A stretch of 64,000 bases of DNA from Christiangramia fulva (GTDB lineage: Bacteria; Bacteroidota; Bacteroidia; Flavobacteriales; Flavobacteriaceae), in contig NZ_CP028136.1 of assembly GCF_003024155.1 (NCBI RefSeq), positions 4,092,001 through 4,156,000 on the forward strand, read 5' to 3'. A model generated the notes under the pieces. It did no database searches and had not been told where the DNA came from. It saw only the letters and a program-made list of their open reading frames with translations. A program made the translations under genes and the position numbers. The stretch's first letter is position 1; each line of letters opens with the position of its first letter. Below, in pieces: positions 1 through 8,624 of this stretch.

Positions 1-645
1 GACCTGATCATGACCGCCGGGAAAGAGGTTGAAACTCCCATCGCCCGACTCGCACAGCTCGCCAGGGCAATAGGAATTCATTTGATCATCGCCACACAAA
101 GGCCTTCCGTAAATGTTATTACCGGTATTATCAAGGCCAACTTCCCCGCACGAATTGCTTTCCGCGTAACTTCAAAGATCGACTCGCGCACCATTCTGGA
201 TAACCAGGGAGCCGATCAGCTAATTGGCCGGGGTGATATGCTCTTCACCCAGGGGAACGAACTTAGAAGGCTTCAGTGTGCCTTTGTAGATACTCCCGAA
301 GTTGACAAGATCACAGAATTTATTGGTTCACAAAAAGCCTATCCCGATGCGCATCAGCTTCCGGCCTACGAAAGTGAGGAAAGTGGCACAGGAGTTGATA
401 TAGATGTGAGCGAGCGGGACAAACTGTTCCGCGAAGCCGCAGAAGTGATCGTCACCGCCCAGCAGGGCTCTGCATCATTACTTCAAAGAAAGCTGAAATT
501 AGGCTATAACCGTGCAGGTAGAATTATTGATCAACTGGAAGCCGCAGGCATTGTTGGCCCTTTTGAAGGAAGCAAGGCACGGCAGGTTTTAGTAAGCGAT
601 CTTGCGGCGCTCGATCAGCTATTAAATGAAGAACCAAACAATTAA
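1..645 (+). CDS. ftsK: DNA translocase FtsK, C-terminal part (cut by window edge)
   Basis: The reading frame is open from base 1 and the first residues (DLIMTAGKEVE) continue the Walker B region of FtsK/SpoIIIE, so the gene starts outside the window. FtsK is the hexameric septal motor that pumps chromosomal DNA during division and brings dif sites to XerCD. Visible are the end of the RecA-like motor (IIATQRPSVNVITGIIKANF, then RVTSKIDSRTILDNQGADQL), and a C-terminal winged-helix gamma domain of about 65 residues (ASLLQRKLKLGYNRAGRIID) that reads KOPS-like sequences. It is followed after 9 bp by lolA in the same direction, a common order in Flavobacteriaceae. The call is certain; only the N-terminal membrane part is unseen. 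Confidence 0.97.
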   Translation, partial: DLIMTAGKEVETPIARLAQLARAIGIHLIIATQRPSVNVITGIIKANFPARIAFRVTSKIDSRTILDNQGADQLIGRGDMLFTQGNELRRLQCAFVDTPEVDKITEFIGSQKAYPDAHQLPAYESEESGTGVDIDVSERDKLFREAAEVIVTAQQGSASLLQRKLKLGYNRAGRIIDQLEAAGIVGPFEGSKARQVLVSDLAALDQLLNEEPNN

Positions 646-654
646 AAACTCACA

Positions 655-1296
655 ATGAAAAAATTAGTATTTATCCTGGCTGCGATCATGGCCTTTAATG
701 TGCAGGCACAAAATTCGAAACCGGCAGAGAAACTTCTGAATGAAGTTTCAAAAAAAGTGAAATCGTATGATAATATGGTGATCGAATTTAAGTACGCCCT
801 GGATAATAGCAAAGAAAATGTGCACCAGGAAACGCGTGGAGATGTAAGCATCGATGGGGACAAATATGTTCTGAACCTGATGGGAACCACGCAGATGTTC
901 GATGGTAAAAAAATATATACCATCATCCCAGAAGATGAAGAGATCAATATTTCAAACTATTCTGAAGATGATACCAACAGCATTACCCCTTCAAAAATGT
1001 TCACTTTTTATGAAGACGGGTATAACTATGATATGGATATCACCCAGAATGTCAACGGCAGGGAGATCCAGTATGTGAAACTCACTCCTAAAGACAGCAA
1101 TGCCGAGATCAAGAATATCCTGCTTGGAATAGACAAACAAACAAAGAATATTTATAATCTTATCCAAACCCAGGAAAACGGCACTAAAGTAACAATTACT
1201 GTAAAAAGCTTTAAAACCGATCAACCGCTTGCAAAAAATCTTTTTACTTTTGACGAGGATCGATACAGTAATTATTACATCAACCGTTTAGACTAA
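655..1296 (+). CDS. lolA: LolA-like outer-membrane lipoprotein carrier protein
   Basis: This 213-residue protein has a cleavable signal peptide ending near VQAQ and a LolA/LppC-type beta fold region (DNMVIEFKYALDN, then GKKIYTIIPEDEEI and IKNILLGIDKQTKNIYNL). LolA ferries lipoproteins through the periplasm to the outer membrane. It sits 9 bp after ftsK and is followed, one base after its stop, by the LptF/G-type permease, so the three are probably one transcript dealing with division and envelope assembly. Flavobacterial LolA homologues are commonly annotated only as outer membrane lipoprotein carrier proteins, and the sequence match to proteobacterial LolA is weak; the family call is good but the exact cargo is inferred. 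Confidence 0.85.
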   Translation: MKKLVFILAAIMAFNVQAQNSKPAEKLLNEVSKKVKSYDNMVIEFKYALDNSKENVHQETRGDVSIDGDKYVLNLMGTTQMFDGKKIYTIIPEDEEINISNYSEDDTNSITPSKMFTFYEDGYNYDMDITQNVNGREIQYVKLTPKDSNAEIKNILLGIDKQTKNIYNLIQTQENGTKVTITVKSFKTDQPLAKNLFTFDEDRYSNYYINRLD

Positions 1297-1297
1297 T

Positions 1298-2743
1298 TTG
1301 AAAATACTTGACCGGTACATACTAACCAGTTACCTAAAAACATTCTTTTCGGTCTTCATCATACTCATGTTCATTTTTGTGCTCCAGACCATCTGGCTGT
1401 ACATTGGTGAATTGGCAGGGAAAGACCTGGATATTGGGGTAATTTTAAAATTCCTCCTTTATTTTTCACCAAAACTGGTACCCCTGGTATTACCGCTCAC
1501 CATCCTGCTTACTTCCATCATGACCTTTGGTAGTTTTGCCGAAAACTATGAGTTTGCAGCCATGAAATCATCAGGTATCTCCCTGCAGCGTGCGATGCGG
1601 GGACTTACCGTTTTTATATTCTTCATTAGCCTCGTCGCCTTCTTTTTTGCAAATAATGTAATTCCTGAAGCTGAATTTAAATCTATAAACCTTAGAAAGA
1701 ATATCGCCCAGCTCAAACCCGCAATGGCGATCACCGAAGGCGTTTTTAACGATCTCGGCGATTTCAATATCAAAGTAGAAGATAAATATGGCGAGAATGA
1801 TCATTACCTGAAAAATGTCATTATCCATAAAAAAACTCCCAGAGGAGGAAACCATACCGTAATTAAGGCTAAGGAAGGAGAACTTGTTGGCAGTACCGAT
1901 TCTGACGTGCTTTCACTGATCTTGAAAGAAGGAAATTATTACGACGAGGTACAGCCAGGTGATTTTAGTAAACGTCAACGAAAACCCTTTGCAAAAAGTT
2001 ATTTTGATAAATATATTATCAATATAGATCTTTCAGATTTTAATAATGTCGATCTAAATGAGGAAAGTTATAATTCAGCTTCCGGAATGCTGAAGATCAA
2101 TGAGCTAAGAAAAAGTATTGATTCCTTTTCGGTAAGTTATAATAACAATATGGAAAAGTTCCGGCAGGATATGTACAGGCGTACCGCCGTTCCAGTTATG
2201 GATCGCCATTTTAATGCAAAAGATACTACCGTACAGGTAGGAAACAGCATTATAGATATGCTCACTCCTTATGATGCTGCACAGGTGGCGAATCTCGCGC
2301 TGGGATCATTAAATTCGATTCAGGCACACCTGGGAATGAAAAAACAGGAATTCAAGATCGGTACGAAACAGATCAATAAGTTCGAAATTGCCCTTCATGA
2401 AAAATATGTACTTGCCGTTGCCTGTATTGTGCTTTTCTTTGTTGGCGCACCTTTGGGGGCAATTATCCGTAAGGGAGGCATGGGTTTACCAATTGTAGTG
2501 GCTGTTTTCCTCTTTCTTACCTATCATTTTATCGGAATTTTCGCTAAAAATTCAGCAGAAGACGGGAGTATTAGTCCTTTTATCGCTACCTGGCTATCCA
2601 CTCTTATCATGCTTCCGCTGGGGATTTTTCTTACTTACCGGGCCACTACAGACCAGGGACTTTTTGTCTTCGACAATTTTATAGCTCCTTTTAAAAAGCT
2701 CTTTAAAAAGCTTGGAGTTATCAGGAAAAATAAATCAGAATAA
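1298..2743 (+). CDS. LptF/LptG-family permease (YjgP/YjgQ)
   Basis: This 481-residue integral membrane protein starts with LKILDRYILTSYLKTF, the signature N-terminus of LptF/LptG. Those are the membrane subunits of the ABC exporter that extracts LPS from the inner membrane. Three predicted membrane helices lie in the first 120 residues, a large soluble beta-jellyroll-type domain follows (about residues 130-350), and three more helices lie in the C-terminal 110 residues, as in the family. The start is a TTG one base after the lolA stop; no in-frame ATG fits the conserved N-terminus. Which of the LptF and LptG roles it plays cannot be decided here. Confidence 0.92.
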   Translation: MKILDRYILTSYLKTFFSVFIILMFIFVLQTIWLYIGELAGKDLDIGVILKFLLYFSPKLVPLVLPLTILLTSIMTFGSFAENYEFAAMKSSGISLQRAMRGLTVFIFFISLVAFFFANNVIPEAEFKSINLRKNIAQLKPAMAITEGVFNDLGDFNIKVEDKYGENDHYLKNVIIHKKTPRGGNHTVIKAKEGELVGSTDSDVLSLILKEGNYYDEVQPGDFSKRQRKPFAKSYFDKYIINIDLSDFNNVDLNEESYNSASGMLKINELRKSIDSFSVSYNNNMEKFRQDMYRRTAVPVMDRHFNAKDTTVQVGNSIIDMLTPYDAAQVANLALGSLNSIQAHLGMKKQEFKIGTKQINKFEIALHEKYVLAVACIVLFFVGAPLGAIIRKGGMGLPIVVAVFLFLTYHFIGIFAKNSAEDGSISPFIATWLSTLIMLPLGIFLTYRATTDQGLFVFDNFIAPFKKLFKKLGVIRKNKSE

Positions 2744-2770
2744 ATATCTTTACGGCCACAAAAAAAATTC

Positions 2771-3919
2771 ATGGCGCAGGCTACAAAAAATCAATATTCG
2801 GTTAAATTAGACAGCATTCAGGAAGCCATTGATGATATCCGTGAAGGAAAAGTTATCATTGTGGTAGATGATGTTGATCGGGAAAATGAAGGAGATTTTC
2901 TTGCTGCCGCTGAAAAAGTGACTCCCGAAATGATCAATTTCATGGCCACTCATGGCCGCGGACTCATTTGTGCGCCAATTACCGAGCCGCGTTGCGATGA
3001 ACTGAAATTAGAAATGATGGTAGGCAACAATACCGATCCCATGGAAACTGCTTTTACCATTTCTGTAGATCTTCGGGGAAAAGGTGTTACCACGGGAATT
3101 TCTGCTGCTGATCGAGCTAAAACCATAAAATCTCTTATAGATTCGGAAACCAAACCTTATGATCTTAACCGCCCGGGCCATATTTTTCCGCTGAAAGCGA
3201 AAGAAGGCGGGGTGCTTAGAAGAACGGGGCATACTGAAGCTGCCATAGACTTCGCAAGACTGGCCGGTTTTGCTCCTGCCGGGGTTATTGTGGAGATCAT
3301 GAACGAAGACGGAACCATGGCAAGGCTCCCTCAACTGATAGAAGTAGCCAGGAAATTCGATCTCAAAATCGTTTCGATAGAAGATCTTATTGCCTACCGA
3401 ATGCAACACGACTCCCTGATCGAGAAAAAGGAAGATTTTGAAGTGAAGACACGATTTGGTGAATTTCGCCTTCGTGCTTACCGGCAAACAACAAACTCCC
3501 AGATTCATATTGCACTTACCAAAGGAAACTGGAAACCTAATGAAGAAGTTCTGGTTCGTGTAAATTCTACACAGGTTAATAATGATATTCTCGGAACCCT
3601 CACCAATGATGCCGATAAAAAGCTTGACAGTATGTTCAGGGCGATCAATGAAGAAGGCCGTGGTGCTATTGTTTTTATAAATCCTGAATCTCAATCTCAG
3701 AACCTTTTGCATCGCCTTTCCCAATTGAAAGAGAATCAGAAACAAGGAGAATTAAAAGCTCCTCCGGTACAAATGGACAATAAAGACTTTGGAATTGGGG
3801 CGCAGATACTTCACGACCTGGAAATACATAAAATTCGCCTGCTGTCTAACAGTCGGCAAAAAAAACGTGTGGGAATGATTGGCTACGGCCTGGAAATAAC
3901 CGATTACGTTACCTATTAA
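2771..3919 (+). CDS. ribB: 3,4-dihydroxy-2-butanone-4-phosphate synthase with degenerate GTP cyclohydrolase II domain (RibBA type)
   Basis: Residues 1-205 are a complete DHBP synthase: the acidic metal-binding motif [11 protein letters not shown] near residue 35 and [24 protein letters not shown] are both present. This enzyme turns ribulose 5-phosphate into the four-carbon unit of riboflavin. The C-terminal 170 residues have the length and fold position of GTP cyclohydrolase II but lack the zinc-binding cysteine set and the GSLRCDCG-type motif expected there, so GTP ring opening by this half is unlikely. The stop overlaps that of the convergent nitroreductase gene. A separate working RibA must then exist elsewhere; this is inference. 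Confidence 0.93.
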   Translation: MAQATKNQYSVKLDSIQEAIDDIREGKVIIVVDDVDRENEGDFLAAAEKVTPEMINFMATHGRGLICAPITEPRCDELKLEMMVGNNTDPMETAFTISVDLRGKGVTTGISAADRAKTIKSLIDSETKPYDLNRPGHIFPLKAKEGGVLRRTGHTEAAIDFARLAGFAPAGVIVEIMNEDGTMARLPQLIEVARKFDLKIVSIEDLIAYRMQHDSLIEKKEDFEVKTRFGEFRLRAYRQTTNSQIHIALTKGNWKPNEEVLVRVNSTQVNNDILGTLTNDADKKLDSMFRAINEEGRGAIVFINPESQSQNLLHRLSQLKENQKQGELKAPPVQMDNKDFGIGAQILHDLEIHKIRLLSNSRQKKRVGMIGYGLEITDYVTY

Positions 3920-4548
3920 TCAATTTCAATAATAACTTCTTCCAAAGGCCTTCGTACTTTTTTCATGCTGGAGAACATATCGTCTTTAGCCCTGTAACCC
4001 ACGGGGAGCACTAATACCGATTGGAGATTTTTCTCATCAAGTTTTAAAAACTCGTCATATTTCTCCGGTTCAAAACCTTCCATTGGGCATGCATCTATCT
4101 CTTCGGTAGCGCAAACGGTTAGCAGGGTTCCCAGTGCCAGATAAGCCTGATTCACCGCCCAGGCTTCGATCTCTTCCTTGGCCTTTGCCTTAAAATCATT
4201 TACCAGAAAATCCTGAAAAGGTCCCAGAATTTCTTCGGGAGTCTCCCTCACATGTTTTACGCGATTGAAATAATCTTTGATGAACTGCTCGCCTACTTCC
4301 TTTTCAATACAAATCACCAGCACATGAGAAGCGGTATCTATCTGTTTTTGGCCAAAAGAAAAATCCTTCAATTTCTTTTGGATCGCTTTATTGGAAATAA
4401 CAATCATTTTAAGGGGCTGCAAGCCATAAGAAGTGGCTGTAAGGTTGAAAGTATGTTTTAAAACATCCAGCTTTTCAGCAGGTAGCATTTTATCCCGATC
4501 GAATTTTTTAGTTGCATAACGCCATTTTAAAGCTCTAAGATTGCTCAT
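3916..4548 (-). CDS. NAD(P)H-dependent oxidoreductase, nitroreductase family
   Basis: This 210-residue FMN-dependent nitroreductase of the NfsB/NfnB type begins ALKWRYATKKFDRDK, the family's FMN-phosphate-binding segment. It continues with NLTATSYGLQPLKMIVI near residue 35, and ends with the usual LVLPVGYRAKDD near residue 190. Such proteins reduce nitroaromatics, quinones or flavins with NAD(P)H in the cytoplasm. It is transcribed towards ribB, and the two stop codons overlap within a TTAA, so there is no room for an intervening terminator. The physiological substrate is not known from the sequence. Confidence 0.93.
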   Translation of the reverse strand: MSNLRALKWRYATKKFDRDKMLPAEKLDVLKHTFNLTATSYGLQPLKMIVISNKAIQKKLKDFSFGQKQIDTASHVLVICIEKEVGEQFIKDYFNRVKHVRETPEEILGPFQDFLVNDFKAKAKEEIEAWAVNQAYLALGTLLTVCATEEIDACPMEGFEPEKYDEFLKLDEKNLQSVLVLPVGYRAKDDMFSSMKKVRRPLEEVIIEID

Positions 4549-4673
4549 AAACCTAAATTCCTTTTATTTACAAATTTACACAATGCCATAGCATCGCCCG
4601 GCGTTATGGCATAAATTATCTTAATACATCCAATTATTATGGTTATCTTCGGCTGTAAATCGGCATAATTACT

Positions 4674-5321
4674 ATGAAAAGGCTAAAAAAATTTATCCTC
4701 TCTTTTGTAATAGGTCTGGTGCTGGTTATTTTCGCTGTTCTCGCGGTGGAAACGATTTTTGTGCGGCAGACGGCTCCTTTGATTTACAATGATATAACGG
4801 AAGTTCCTTCAGCTAATACAGTGATAATTTTGGGGGCCAGTGTTCACGCCAATGGCCGACTTTCTCCTATTCTTAAGGATCGGGTAGATACTGCGATCAG
4901 ACTCTACGAAGCAGGAAAAGTAAAAAATTTCCTGGTCACCGGGGACCATCGCAGCGACGATTACAATGAGGTAGCAGCCATGGTGAATTATCTTGAAGAA
5001 AGGGGTATTCCCGGCAGCGATATCACTGCCGATCATGCCGGTTTAGATACCTATGACAGCATGTACCGGGCAGGTAAACTCTTTGGAGTAAAAAATGCCA
5101 TTGTAGTGACTCAACGATTTCACCTTCCCAGAGCGCTTTACATAGCTTCTCATCTTGGTCTTAATTATAATGGCTTTGTGGCCAACCAACATGCTTATAC
5201 CACCGATAACCGCCTGAAGCAACGAGAAAAACTCGCTAATTTTAAAGCCCTCTGGGAGGTAGCCATTCATAAAGAACCAACTACCTTAGCTCCAAGGCTC
5301 CAGAAAGATGAAAATGAATAA
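4674..5321 (+). CDS. SanA/ElyC-like DUF218 (YdcF) envelope protein
   Basis: The 215-residue protein has one N-terminal membrane helix (residues 8-28) followed by a DUF218 domain. Its SanA-specific features are VIILGASVHANGRLSPILKDR, the segment NFLVTGDH, and VTQRFHLPRALYIA near residue 145. SanA of Escherichia coli is involved in envelope barrier function and vancomycin exclusion at high temperature. The catalytic role of DUF218 is unsettled. It is monocistronic by spacing; the next gene starts 53 bp downstream. Confidence 0.88.
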   Translation: MKRLKKFILSFVIGLVLVIFAVLAVETIFVRQTAPLIYNDITEVPSANTVIILGASVHANGRLSPILKDRVDTAIRLYEAGKVKNFLVTGDHRSDDYNEVAAMVNYLEERGIPGSDITADHAGLDTYDSMYRAGKLFGVKNAIVVTQRFHLPRALYIASHLGLNYNGFVANQHAYTTDNRLKQREKLANFKALWEVAIHKEPTTLAPRLQKDENE

Positions 5322-5374
5322 TTTAACTTCATTTTAGTTATCTTAGTAGGAGACTAACTTTTAAACCTTCTATT

Positions 5375-5746
5375 ATGTTACAATGGATTGCCCACATACT
5401 GGTAGACGCCATAGTGCTTCTAATTATGGCCAGGCTTCTCTCCAGCGTTGAACTTAAAGGCTTCAAATCGGCTGTTATAGTGGCTTTTATTATAGGAATT
5501 CTCAGCTTTTTATTAAGCTGGCTCCTTACCGCTATCCTAAATTTTGCTACCCTCGGAATATTTTACTTTTTAGGAATTGGTTTTGTTACTCGTGTGATCG
5601 CCTATGCCATTATTATTGAAATCGCAGATAAAATAAGTTCCGATTTTAAAATCCACGGGTTCTGGTCTTCGGTATGGCTGGCGATAATCATGAGTATCTT
5701 CAGCGGTCTCGTAGATGCCATTCTTTTCCAGAGTGCTACTTTGTAA
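5375..5746 (+). CDS. Small four-helix membrane protein (annotated family: phage holin family 4 / PF04020-like)
   Basis: The 123-residue protein is nearly all hydrophobic, with four predicted membrane helices (about residues 5-20, 30-52, 55-80 and 97-118). The second and third are joined by the motif LNFATLGIFYFLGIG. This pattern is typical of the small 'membrane protein of unknown function' often labelled phage holin family. Nothing phage-like surrounds it, so a holin role is not supported; an envelope role is more likely. The start ATG follows an AT-rich leader with a Bacteroidota-like TTATCTTAG element. Confidence 0.8.
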   Translation: MLQWIAHILVDAIVLLIMARLLSSVELKGFKSAVIVAFIIGILSFLLSWLLTAILNFATLGIFYFLGIGFVTRVIAYAIIIEIADKISSDFKIHGFWSSVWLAIIMSIFSGLVDAILFQSATL

Positions 5747-5907
5747 GATTATTTAAAAGAAGCTTCTTAAGCAAGGTTTATATAGGAAAATCTTATCCAT
5801 AGAAAATTTATTTTTTTCGATGCTCTTCAGTGGCTTTCAAAAAATAACAGTCTTTTAAACCTATTCCGCTGTTATTGCCTTATTTTTGGGGCTTCAAAAA
5901 AACACCT

Positions 5908-6702
5908 ATGATCAAGCTGATTGTGACCGATATGGACGGCACTCTTTTAAACGATAAGCATCAACTGCCTCCCGGCTTTTGGGAAGCAGAGAAAAAACTT
6001 ACCGATAACGGCATTCTTTTTTCTATCGCCAGTGGCCGACAGTTTTACAATCTCGAGATGACTGTAGAAAGGATAAAAGATCGTACGATGTTCTTTGCAG
6101 AAAATGGGACCTATGTTTATCATAAAGGAAAAGAGCTTTATGTGAATCCGCTGGAACGAGAAGCGGCCATGGGTTTTATCAAAATGGGACGAAAACTGGA
6201 GCATACCAACCTGGTTTTATGCGGAAAGGAATCGGCTTATGTGGAAAGCGATGATAAGGAATTTATAGCTGAGGTTTCGCAATTTTATGAAAGACTTAAA
6301 ATTGTTAAGGATCTTACCAATGTTAACGACACTATTTTGAAGGTGACCTTGTGCAATTTTAATGGAGTGGAAGATAATACCTATCCGCATTTTGTGAATT
6401 ATACCGACAGGTACAAAGTTGCGGTGGCGGCAAAAGTCTATATTGATATTACCGCGCTTGATGCCAATAAAGGAAACGCCATTAAAGGCGTGCAGCAGGA
6501 ACTGGGAATTTCTCCCGATGAAACCCTCGTATTTGGCGATTATTTGAATGATCTTGAAATGATGAAGGTCGCCACCCACAGTTACGCGATGAAAAATGCA
6601 CACCGCGACATCAAAGACGTGAGCAAACATATTACCGAGTTCGATAATAACGAGAACGGTGTGCTCAAAACTATTGAAGCTTTAGGTCTGCTGGACGGTT
6701 AA
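5908..6702 (+). CDS. Cof-type HAD-IIB hydrolase
   Basis: The protein begins MIKLIVTDMDGTLLNDKH, giving the catalytic DxDGT motif at residues 8-12, and has a C2B cap and the late motif VFGDYLNDLEMMKVA. This is the Cof/YbjI family of sugar-phosphate or flavin-phosphate phosphatases. The ATG at 5908 was chosen over an in-frame TTG at 5875. It places the catalytic aspartate where the family has it, and a Bacteroidota -7-like TATTTTTG (5881-5888) lies between the two. The stop overlaps that of the convergent downstream gene in a TTAA. Substrate unknown. Confidence 0.92.
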   Translation: MIKLIVTDMDGTLLNDKHQLPPGFWEAEKKLTDNGILFSIASGRQFYNLEMTVERIKDRTMFFAENGTYVYHKGKELYVNPLEREAAMGFIKMGRKLEHTNLVLCGKESAYVESDDKEFIAEVSQFYERLKIVKDLTNVNDTILKVTLCNFNGVEDNTYPHFVNYTDRYKVAVAAKVYIDITALDANKGNAIKGVQQELGISPDETLVFGDYLNDLEMMKVATHSYAMKNAHRDIKDVSKHITEFDNNENGVLKTIEALGLLDG

Positions 6703-7463
6703 TTTCCTCTTACAATAATGTTGGTCTTATCAAGCCCGGTATTTCCCGTGCTGGGATCAAAAGCATATACCATTACTTCGTAAAGTCCGGGAGCCAGTTT
6801 GGTTTCTGCGGAAAAAGTGCTGGATTTTTCAGTTTGTTTTAAGGCAACTTCAGAAGTTTTCCCGTCTTCACCGGTAATTCGGGCCTTGATCTCATATTCT
6901 GAAGCATCCCAAATCCCTCCATCTGTTACCGGACAACCACACATCATGACAATATTGGCCTTTATCTCTATTTTTTCTTCAGCAGAAATTACTTCATGGG
7001 TTTGAGGCGAAAGAATATCTACCACAAATCCCGGAATTTCCAGCACTATGCCGTCTCCCAAAATATCTTTCCCCGGAATCACCCAAAACTGTGTGCTACT
7101 CTTTATGGTTGCCTGTTTTTTATTAAAGGGCGCATAAGCTTCAACTGTTACAAATAGAGGTTCCCTGATATCTAAATGAGCAAGAAAACCGGCAGTGTTT
7201 TCATCGGAAAGGGTTACATGCCTTTTCCAGTCTTCTTTCATGATCCTGTCAGTATTTCCGGTGCCGCCGCTTGTAATTCCCTGGTCCAGAATTTCCCCGG
7301 TCAGGTTATTTCTAACAATGATCTTTGCTCCGCCGATGGAAGAACCGATAAATTTGGCATCTTTAGCCTTTGCCCGTATCATTACAGAAGTTTCTTGGGC
7401 AGTGATGCCCTGTACAATAAGTAGAGCAAAAAAACTTAAAACAATTCGGAAGTGATTTTTCAT
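6699..7463 (-). CDS. Exported hypothetical protein
   Basis: I do not recognise a named family. The 254-residue protein has a clear signal peptide (MKNHFRIVLSFFALLIVQGITAQ). The mature part looks all-beta: an early GAKIIVRNNLTGEILDQG segment resembling a carboxypeptidase-regulatory-like beta sandwich, a VMMCGCPVTDGG cysteine pair near residue 175, and a C-terminal APGLYEVMVYAFDPSTGN segment like an Ig/FN-type domain. It is divergent from its right neighbour by strand order (both minus, 17 bp apart from the L,D-transpeptidase), so it may be co-transcribed after it. An envelope or extracellular role is inferred from the signal peptide only. Confidence 0.8.
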   Translation of the reverse strand: MKNHFRIVLSFFALLIVQGITAQETSVMIRAKAKDAKFIGSSIGGAKIIVRNNLTGEILDQGITSGGTGNTDRIMKEDWKRHVTLSDENTAGFLAHLDIREPLFVTVEAYAPFNKKQATIKSSTQFWVIPGKDILGDGIVLEIPGFVVDILSPQTHEVISAEEKIEIKANIVMMCGCPVTDGGIWDASEYEIKARITGEDGKTSEVALKQTEKSSTFSAETKLAPGLYEVMVYAFDPSTGNTGLDKTNIIVRGN

Positions 7464-7480
7464 GAGAGAGGGTTTTTCTG

Positions 7481-8425
7481 CTAATTTACAGAAATAGTAT
7501 CATTTGCTGAACTTGCCAACAGGCTTTCGCCCGGTTCAGGATTTGGAAAATTTCGCGGATCATTCTGATAGCTGTTGAGATATTCCCGAAGGGAATCGAT
7601 CTCGGTATCATTCAGATCATTAGCTTTCATATCACTGGCAAGATCATACCAGGGTTTATCGGCTGAAAAATCATATTTTCCAAATACTATAAATGGGGTC
7701 CCATTCTTTTGAATTCTGCCTTCTTCAAGCTGCCACATTTCTGCCCAGTCATAAATGAATTTTGCATCGGCCTGTCTCATCCTCACGCAACCGTGACTGG
7801 CCGGATAGCCGGGAAGAGAATATTCATGGGTGCCAATACCTTCCTTATTCATAAAATTGAAATAATAAGGCATGATCCAGGAAGGATCTATGGTACTGAT
7901 CTTACGCTTTGCCTTATAATTCCCATAATTCAGGCCGCTGGGAGTTTGAGTGGATCCTTTGCCGGTACTCACGGGTCCCCACCTAAGAAGATATCCATTC
8001 TCGTACAATGCGAAAGCCTGGATTCGCTGTGCTATAAGTACACTTTTTGGTACACACGCAATTTCCGGCAAATATTGTGGAAATGGGCTGTAACTATTGA
8101 AATTAGATGCCGCGCAATCGGGAATTATCAGTTTTTGACCTATTCTCAGCCGGTTTTTATCAATACGATTGAGAGCAAGAATGTTCTCTAATTCATCCTG
8201 AGAATAGGAACTGAAAAGGCTGTCTATTGCCGCGGCACTTTCTAAAGAATCCAAATGATATTTTATTTCGGGACGATATAGTTTTGCTTCAGTTTTTATA
8301 ATGGGGTTACGCACCCTGGCGGAACTATCCACCATGGAATCTGTGATCTTCGGATTTGGGTTACAACCTGCCAGTAAGAATCCAATTCCGGCCATTAAGA
8401 AGTACAAAAATTTATCGATGCGCAT
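7481..8425 (-). CDS. LysM-containing L,D-transpeptidase (YkuD) lipoprotein
   Basis: The N-terminus has a lipobox (GFLLAGC), so the protein is probably lipid-anchored. A LysM-like segment near residues 85-105 (LALNRIDKNRLRIGQKLIIP) precedes a YkuD catalytic domain ending in the hallmark YPASHGCVRM with its nucleophilic cysteine. Such enzymes make 3-3 cross-links in peptidoglycan or attach lipoproteins to it. I chose the ATG at 8425, directly before the signal sequence, although upstream in-frame ATGs exist at 8431 and 8458. The 166-bp region upstream of it and the divergent Gfo/Idh/MocA gene probably holds both promoters. Confidence 0.9.
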   Translation of the reverse strand: MRIDKFLYFLMAGIGFLLAGCNPNPKITDSMVDSSARVRNPIIKTEAKLYRPEIKYHLDSLESAAAIDSLFSSYSQDELENILALNRIDKNRLRIGQKLIIPDCAASNFNSYSPFPQYLPEIACVPKSVLIAQRIQAFALYENGYLLRWGPVSTGKGSTQTPSGLNYGNYKAKRKISTIDPSWIMPYYFNFMNKEGIGTHEYSLPGYPASHGCVRMRQADAKFIYDWAEMWQLEEGRIQKNGTPFIVFGKYDFSADKPWYDLASDMKANDLNDTEIDSLREYLNSYQNDPRNFPNPEPGESLLASSANDTISVN

Positions 8426-8624
8426 CGCCATAGTAGTTTTGTATGAAATTACATACAATGCAGGATAAATGCTGCTAATAGAGCGTTAATCCTGTGTTGA
8501 AGAAATGATAATTAACTGTTTTTAAGAACTTTTTATTAACAATTGGGTTCCAGAATCGAGAAAAGTTTTCTTATTAAAGCTTTTAAAATTTTATAATTTG
8601 TAATTTTCTGAAAAACCAGCCATT

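Noticed and set aside
3008..3745. Long 245-codon open frame opposite ribB
   Set aside because: It lies wholly antisense to a conserved enzyme and its translation has no domain-like composition; a shadow of codon bias.
5375..5746. Prophage holin
   Set aside because: The family label suggests phage, but no lysin or phage gene is near and the surroundings are core genes.
7709..8191. 160-codon frame opposite the L,D-transpeptidase
   Set aside because: Antisense to conserved catalytic sequence, no recognisable protein features.
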